Shown one piece after another: positions 49,305 to 53,402 of a DNA stretch of 53,402 nt; position 1 is the first letter of the stretch, and every line of letters starts with the position of its first letter. This DNA is from Desulfurococcales archaeon (GTDB lineage: Archaea; Thermoproteota; Thermoprotei_A; Sulfolobales; NBVN01), in assembly GCA_026986435.1 (NCBI GenBank), contig JALSOP010000041.1:1-53402 (forward strand), given 5' to 3'. Position numbers and translations under genes: made by a program. Under the pieces are notes generated by a model. The model was not told the origin of the DNA and did not search any database. It saw only the letters and a list, made by a program, of their open reading frames with translations.

Positions 49305-49766
49305 GTGAGGATAGGGGTAGTGGACACCACCTTCTCCAGGGTCGACATGGCTAGGCACGCTATTGAGGCGATAAGGGATGCTGCCCCAGGAGCGGAGATC
49401 ATCAGGTACACAGTCCCAGGGATCAAGGACATCCCGGTTGCGGCCCTCAAACTCCTAGAGGATGAGGGGTGCGATGGCGTGATCACCCTGGGGTGGGTGG
49501 GCGCATCCCTAACCGACAAGCTCTCCTACGTCGTGGCGTCGATGTCTCTCCAGCTAGTGCAGCTCAGGACCAAGAAACACGTGATCGACGTAACGGTGCA
49601 CGAGGACGAGGCGGAGTCACATGCCGAGCTAAGGGAGATAGCGGCTGACAGGGCCAGGAAGCACGCCCTCAACCTTGTCGCCCTCCTCAAAGGCGGTGGG
49701 GAGGCGCTGCGCAGGTTCGCGGGTAAGGGCCTGAGGCAGGGCAGGACCCATGAGGGGCCGATATAA
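49305..49766 (+). CDS. ribC: Riboflavin synthase, archaeal type
   Basis: A 153-residue protein, the normal length for archaeal riboflavin synthase, which is related to lumazine synthase and not to the bacterial enzyme. RIGVVDTTFSRVDMARHAIEAI, the IIRYTVPGIKDIPVAALKLLE substrate region, and VITLGWVGAS match the family. It converts two 6,7-dimethyl-8-ribityllumazine molecules into riboflavin. The GTG start lies behind ATCTAG; the end overlaps the next gene by 17 bases. Confidence 0.93.
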   Translation: MRIGVVDTTFSRVDMARHAIEAIRDAAPGAEIIRYTVPGIKDIPVAALKLLEDEGCDGVITLGWVGASLTDKLSYVVASMSLQLVQLRTKKHVIDVTVHEDEAESHAELREIAADRARKHALNLVALLKGGGEALRRFAGKGLRQGRTHEGPI

Positions 49767-51027
49767 GCTCGCCGCCGTAGCGGCAGCTGCTCTCATTGCT
49801 TACTCAGTGCTCGCTGCTTCCCTACCCACAGCGCCGCCCAACCCCGTACTCATCGTTGACCTTCCTGAGAGAGCCTGCATAGGGGCTGGGTGCCTCTACC
49901 CCCAGACCTTCGCAGTCATAGTCTACGCTCCCTCACCCCCTGGTGGTGTGCCGTTTATCGATGTGGAGTACGTCTCCCCAGGGAGTAAGGCGCTCTTTGA
50001 CCTACCGCCCACGCTTTACGACGCCTGGGCAAGGTACCTCGTCAGTGGAGGCGGCCCAGCTCTTCCTTCGGTCGGCGTCATCGCCCTGGCCTACACCTCG
50101 AGGGACATCGCTTACTCCATCGAGGTCGTAGCGAATACCTCCTCACCGCTCGCACCCATGTCCCCGGGTATCAAGGAGGTGATCATTGATGAGGGAGCAT
50201 TCCGAGTCGTTGCCGCAGAACCACCACCTATCCCCGGGTATGGCCCACCCGATAACGTTCCTGTGGGCGTTAGGTGGGGTGATATAGCGTCGGCCGGGGT
50301 ACCCCAAATAGATGATTCACCAGTAGTGATCGAGTCAAGGATAGGGGAGGCAGCTGGTTCACCCTACGTGAAGGCGCCTGTAAAGCTTTCGGCGGGCGAG
50401 GTATGGGTTAATGTGTCGGGTACCCCGGCAGTGGTCAGGTCAGGCGGGGGCACGGCCTCGATCTCCGCCTACCTCGGGAAGGGGCTGTACGCTGTCATCA
50501 TGACCTATGAGGGACTCCCAATCTATGTGGCAGGGGTTGTCAGGGCGGCCTATGCCGGGGTGCTCGCGAAGGGTAACGCCACGGTAGCGCTTAATGTGTC
50601 GCTCACTGCCTGGGTAAGAGGCACCGAGGCGATCCCGCTACTTTACCCTCTTAGCCTCAACTCCACGCTACTCTACTGGGTACCCACGCCCCTAGTCTTC
50701 ATCGGGGACATCAACTTCTCGCTCACCGAGGGCGGGGAGTGCCCCGAGGTCCCGATGAGTGTGAGGGGAGGTGAGGCCATCATCGAGCTGGGCAGGGATG
50801 TGGAGGGCCTTTACGTAGGGGGCCTCACCGCCCCAGGCGCCTCCTACAGAGTAAGCCTGGAAGCGTCCCTCTACCCGGTGGGGGCCGACGCCGCGGTCAT
50901 GGCCTACTCAAGCTCGCCAGTCGTGGAGGTTGGTGTGAAGAAAGGCATCCTCGGCGGCCTATGCGTTATGGGTCACGAGAGGGGCGGCTGGGGAGGCGGG
51001 TGCGTCGGCGGGTACTGCCCGGGTTAG
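49750..51027 (+). CDS. Secreted protein with a Gly/Cys tail, unknown function
   Basis: A 425-residue protein with a clear signal peptide: basic MRGRYK, hydrophobic LAAVAAAALIAYSVLA, and cleavage near ASL. The mature part is beta-rich and Pro/Gly-rich with N-glycosylation sequons (for example NTS, NVS, NAT) and no C-terminal membrane anchor. Six cysteines are present: a C-x4-C pair near the start (ACIGAGC), one in GGECPE, and three in the last 22 residues (GLCVMG, GGCVGGYCPG). Disulfide knots at both ends are plausible. It overlaps ribC by 17 bases, though a functional link is not obvious. Confidence 0.75.
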   Translation: MRGRYKLAAVAAAALIAYSVLAASLPTAPPNPVLIVDLPERACIGAGCLYPQTFAVIVYAPSPPGGVPFIDVEYVSPGSKALFDLPPTLYDAWARYLVSGGGPALPSVGVIALAYTSRDIAYSIEVVANTSSPLAPMSPGIKEVIIDEGAFRVVAAEPPPIPGYGPPDNVPVGVRWGDIASAGVPQIDDSPVVIESRIGEAAGSPYVKAPVKLSAGEVWVNVSGTPAVVRSGGGTASISAYLGKGLYAVIMTYEGLPIYVAGVVRAAYAGVLAKGNATVALNVSLTAWVRGTEAIPLLYPLSLNSTLLYWVPTPLVFIGDINFSLTEGGECPEVPMSVRGGEAIIELGRDVEGLYVGGLTAPGASYRVSLEASLYPVGADAAVMAYSSSPVVEVGVKKGILGGLCVMGHERGGWGGGCVGGYCPG

Positions 51028-51443
51028 AGGGGCCTAAGGGTTCCTTTAGGCTCCTCCTCACTCCCTTTCCTCACGTCCATGAGGGGCGGGAGCTTACCTT
51101 TGTTGATCTCCTCCTGGGCCACCTTCTTGAGGGCTGATGTATGCCTTATGTCTAGGTCGAGGAGCTTATCCAGGACCTCGTAGGTAGTCTCCCAGACCTC
51201 TAGGAGCATCTCCCTCGTGACGTAGTTCAGTATGACGGGGTCCTCGAGCCAGTTGTCGAACGCCTTAAGGGTCTTGATCATGTGCTGGAAGGCCTGCCTA
51301 ATGGCGAGGACGAGGGCCAGCCTGTCAGCGCCCTCTATGCTCTCATTGACCTCGGCGAACAGCTCCTTTGCCTTCCTCTGCATCTCGACCCAGTTATCTA
51401 GGGAATCGAACGATGCAACCAACTTACTCACATCAACCGGCAT
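51024..51443 (-). CDS. Helical DUF2153-like archaeal protein
   Basis: About 139 residues from ATG 51443, with AGGTG eight bases upstream; the frame is open to 51599, but that part overlaps the divergent cupin gene. The core WVEMQRKAKELF, ADRLALVLAIRQAFQHMIKTLKAFDNWLEDP and LDIRHTSALKK fits the Thermoproteota-specific family I know as DUF2153, whose function is unknown. All-helical and cytosolic. It is convergent with the secreted-protein gene, overlapping by four bases. Confidence 0.7.
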   Translation of the reverse strand: MPVDVSKLVASFDSLDNWVEMQRKAKELFAEVNESIEGADRLALVLAIRQAFQHMIKTLKAFDNWLEDPVILNYVTREMLLEVWETTYEVLDKLLDLDIRHTSALKKVAQEEINKGKLPPLMDVRKGSEEEPKGTLRPL

Positions 51444-51513
51444 TGAGGCACCTAAGAACCAGCACCCACCAGCCCTAATTAAGGCGAGCCCGAACGATCC
51501 CTCGGTAAACGCC

Positions 51514-51888
51514 ATGATCGTGAGGGGCCCGAGCGGTGAGAAGCTCGGTAGGTGGGACGAGGTAGAGGCCGAGGAAGTGCCCCCGGATATTGCGGCCAAG
51601 ACAACGATCAGGTGGCTTATAAGGAGCGCCGATGGCGCGCCGAACTACGCCATGAGGGTCTTCGAAATCGGGCCCGGCGGGTGGATCAGGGAGCACTCAC
51701 ACCCGTGGGAGCACGAGATATTCGTTCTATCCGGGGACGGCAGGATAAAGATCGGTGAGGAATGGTACGATGTAGGGGAGGGCACCTTCATATACGTCCC
51801 ACCTAACGTGCCGCACGCCTACGAGAACCCCGGCGAGGACGTGTTCAGGTTCATCTGCATCATACCAGTGGCGGGTGAGCCTAAGTGA
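51514..51888 (+). CDS. Single-domain cupin protein
   Basis: 124 residues from ATG 51514; upstream sequence in the frame is antisense to the neighbouring gene. The cupin motifs GPGGWIREHSHPWEHEIFVLSG and PPNVPHAYEN supply three His and one Glu for a metal. The family is diverse (isomerases, dioxygenases, sugar-binding), so the activity is open. The last codons overlap the TrmO-like gene start by four bases (GTGA). Confidence 0.88.
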   Translation: MIVRGPSGEKLGRWDEVEAEEVPPDIAAKTTIRWLIRSADGAPNYAMRVFEIGPGGWIREHSHPWEHEIFVLSGDGRIKIGEEWYDVGEGTFIYVPPNVPHAYENPGEDVFRFICIIPVAGEPK

Positions 51889-52403
51889 GGCGGGAGTGCT
51901 TCGAGGCATGCGCCATAGGCGTCGTGCACGTCCCCCACACCGACGAGGAGGTCAAGGCCTCCTGGCTCACCGGCGGGGTTGGGGGTGTTGTGGAGGTGTT
52001 CGAGGAGTACGCTGAGGGGGTCAAGGGGCTGGAGGGCTTCAGCCACATAATCCTCATAACATGGCTCCATAAGGCACCGCCCAAAGCGAGGGAGGTCATC
52101 AAGGTTAGGCACAGGCGCTTCACGAGACTCGGGATCCCCCCCGAGGAGCTCCCCGAGGTGGGCGTGTTCGCCACCGACTCCCCCCACAGACCAAACCTCA
52201 TAGGTCTGACGATAGCGGAGGTCGTCAAGATCGAGGGGAGGTACATACACGTGAAGGGCATAGACCTCTTCGACGGCACACCAGTGCTCGACATAAAGCC
52301 CTACGAGCCCGGAATGGCGATAGAAGGCGTTACTGTGCCGAAGTGGTACGAGAGACTCCACAGGATACTGAAGGAGAGGGCAGGGAAGGAGATGCGTATA
52401 TAA
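51885..52403 (+). CDS. TrmO-like tRNA methyltransferase (UPF0066/TsaA family)
   Basis: A 172-residue beta-barrel SAM-dependent methyltransferase. GLEGFSHIILITWLHKA and GVFATDSPHRPNLIGLTIAEV are the family signatures; the second lines the SAM pocket. Bacterial TrmO methylates N6-threonylcarbamoyladenosine at tRNA position 37; an archaeal counterpart may do the same. The GTG start overlaps the cupin stop, so the genes are co-translated. Confidence 0.9.
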   Translation: MRRECFEACAIGVVHVPHTDEEVKASWLTGGVGGVVEVFEEYAEGVKGLEGFSHIILITWLHKAPPKAREVIKVRHRRFTRLGIPPEELPEVGVFATDSPHRPNLIGLTIAEVVKIEGRYIHVKGIDLFDGTPVLDIKPYEPGMAIEGVTVPKWYERLHRILKERAGKEMRI

Positions 52404-52406
52404 AAA

Positions 52407-52682
52407 TCACTCACCCGGCGCCAGCCCCTCCAGGAACCTCCTCATGAGAAGCACGACTATCACGAGGAACGCGAGCGATATCGCAGCGGCCACGACGCCG
52501 ACGACCGCGGCGTTACTCCCCCACGAGAAGCAGAGCGGTATGAAGAGGATCACGACGCAGGCGGCTCCCGATGGGCCGTTGCCCTGACCAGCTATGGTCG
52601 CCAAGGATATGCCGAGCGCTATCAGCGCTATACCAACGAACACGATGACCAGGGCGATTGCCCTAATCGGGTGCGGCATCAC
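52407..52682 (-). CDS. Small two-helix membrane protein, DUF131-like
   Basis: A 91-residue protein with two membrane helices separated by a Gly-rich loop. The loop GQGNGPSGAACVVILFIPLCFSWG is a diverged copy of the loop in the upstream neighbour. The GTG start overlaps the neighbour's stop by four bases, so both are made together. Function unknown. Confidence 0.65.
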   Translation of the reverse strand: MMPHPIRAIALVIVFVGIALIALGISLATIAGQGNGPSGAACVVILFIPLCFSWGSNAAVVGVVAAAISLAFLVIVVLLMRRFLEGLAPGE

Positions 52683-52912
52683 CTCACCACCAGACTAAGA
52701 ACTATCAACGCAATAATCATGACCGCAGCAAGCACTGCCGCGGCCAGTGCCGCCGACCTTGAGGAGCCGACCACGATGGGGATAGGGCCTATCACGATGA
52801 CGGCGCCTCCCTCAGCCCTCCCTCCCCCGGACGCCAGCACCATTATGGCTACGCCCAAGAACACCAGCACCGCACCGATGAACACGAGTGTGGCTGGGTC
52901 GACGGCCATCAA
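52679..52912 (-). CDS. Small two-helix membrane protein, DUF131/TIGR00304 family
   Basis: A 77-residue protein with two membrane helices. The loop between them reads GGAVIVIGPIPIVVGSS, the signature of the archaeal DUF131 (TIGR00304) family of small membrane proteins, whose function is unknown. It is the first gene of a two-gene tandem with its diverged copy. Confidence 0.8.
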   Translation of the reverse strand: MMAVDPATLVFIGAVLVFLGVAIMVLASGGGRAEGGAVIVIGPIPIVVGSSRSAALAAAVLAAVMIIALIVLSLVVR

Positions 52913-52930
52913 GTTAGTGGGGGTCTCACA

Positions 52931-52940
52931 CCATATAATG
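52931..52940 (+). promoter_or_regulatory. TATA box of the glutamine amidotransferase gene
   Basis: CCATATAATG lies about 35 bases before the ATG at 52970, predicting a leader of about ten bases. Confidence 0.5.
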
Positions 52941-52969
52941 CCTTACCCGCGAGTGCCTTGGTAGGAGCG

Positions 52970-53402
52970 ATGTGCAGGTTGCTTGCAGCGCATCTAAGCA
53001 ACGGCCCTGGCCCGCTCCCGGAAATCATTGATGCGTTCATGAGGGCCTGCGCCCACGACGAGCTCCACCCAAGAAGAAAGAGCCACAGAGATGGTTGGGG
53101 CTGGCTCATAATAACCCCAATACGTATGATGCACTACAGAACCGTGGAACCGATCGACGAGGACAGCGAGGGATTCGAATCCCTCACTAAAGCAGTCAGC
53201 GGCATTAGGGAGGGGTTCGTGATAACCCACTGTAGAAGAGCCAGCAAGGGAATGAAGAAGTGGTTACTGGCCTCCCACCCAGCACCTTACGCATCACTCA
53301 CAGGCAAGTATGTCGAGGTATGGGTGGCGTTCAACGGAACAATCCCGCCCGAAAGGCTCGGCTGGTTAGGCGAGGCAGGGTACGTCACCGACACACACCT
53401 CA
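52970..53402 (+). CDS. Class II glutamine amidotransferase-like protein (3' truncated)
   Basis: The first 144 residues are present; the frame is open at the window end. The start MCRLLAAHL places a cysteine directly after the initiator Met, as required for N-terminal-nucleophile glutamine amidotransferases. HRDGWGWLI, ITHCRRASKG and VWVAFNGTI follow, corresponding to the GATase_4/YafJ family. It should release ammonia from glutamine or an analogous amide. A partner domain cannot be seen. Confidence 0.85.
   Translation, partial: MCRLLAAHLSNGPGPLPEIIDAFMRACAHDELHPRRKSHRDGWGWLIITPIRMMHYRTVEPIDEDSEGFESLTKAVSGIREGFVITHCRRASKGMKKWLLASHPAPYASLTGKYVEVWVAFNGTIPPERLGWLGEAGYVTDTHL

Noticed and set aside
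1-53402. CRISPR arrays, insertion sequences or attachment sites
   Set aside because: No regularly spaced repeats, transposase motifs or tRNA-adjacent repeats were seen.

Overview
The window reads as a chromosomal segment of a hyperthermophilic, anaerobic, sulfur-dependent archaeon of the Thermoproteota. The evidence is an archaeal information-processing set (Hel308-type helicase, HerA-NurA, two-subunit archaeal PheRS, beta-CASP nuclease), archaeal riboflavin synthase, frequent GTG/TTG starts, TATA boxes about 25-35 bases before short-leader or leaderless starts, and 4-base start/stop overlaps. I cannot assign a genus. No rRNA, tRNA, insertion sequence or CRISPR array is visible, and nothing looks like an integrated element.

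Layout. 1-6117: end of an FAD oxidoreductase, a pair of membrane-anchored zinc-ribbon proteins, a HAD phosphatase, a PPP-family phosphatase and a Hel308-like helicase. 6294-12036: glutamate dehydrogenase, M32 carboxypeptidase, a beta-CASP nuclease and a small GNAT. 12272-17118: a complete branched-chain amino-acid ABC importer (livKHMGF). 17218-25602: AAA ATPase/nuclease, inositol-phosphatase-like enzyme, Hsp20-like protein, nucleotidyltransferase, ADP-forming acyl-CoA synthetase alpha subunit, ferritin-like protein, CTP-type polyprenol kinase-like protein, and a DUF35/thiolase/unknown operon. 25690-31684: a sugar-isomerase-fold protein overlapping a UPF0104 membrane protein, PheT/PheS, and an OsmC protein. 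31713-37637: HerA-NurA and a dihydropteroate-synthase-like gene, interspersed with small cysteine-patterned proteins. 37616-40390: nitrilase-family hydrolase, class II HMG-CoA reductase and a YbjN-like protein. 40444-48923: a 13-gene operon for a membrane-bound respiratory complex. 49305-53402: riboflavin synthase, a secreted Cys-containing protein, a DUF2153-like protein, a cupin, a TrmO-like methyltransferase, two tandem small membrane proteins, and the start of a class II glutamine amidotransferase.

The centrepiece is the 13-gene complex. It joins an Mrp-type cation-antiporter module to NuoB/C/D/I/H-like modules. Its large catalytic subunit keeps only one cysteine in each of the two motifs that hold the NiFe centre in hydrogenases (both CxxC have become CxxD). 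This is the signature expected of the membrane-bound sulfane-sulfur reductase class (Mbx/Mbs), not of an H2-evolving hydrogenase. The peptidase, the amino-acid importer, glutamate dehydrogenase and acyl-CoA synthetase (ADP-forming) subunit fit a peptide-fermenting metabolism. In that scheme reduced ferredoxin would be reoxidised by this complex with polysulfide while an ion gradient is built. That integration is inference; the individual assignments are stronger.

The least described material is the set of small proteins around herA-nurA. At least two share a C-x25-27-C-x4-C-x31-33-C pattern, and two more may be diverged relatives. Several perfect inverted repeats sit on promoters (OsmC, AAA ATPase, Hsp20-like gene, the respiratory operon), and a long hairpin lies in the only gene-free stretch above 300 bases (48924-49304).
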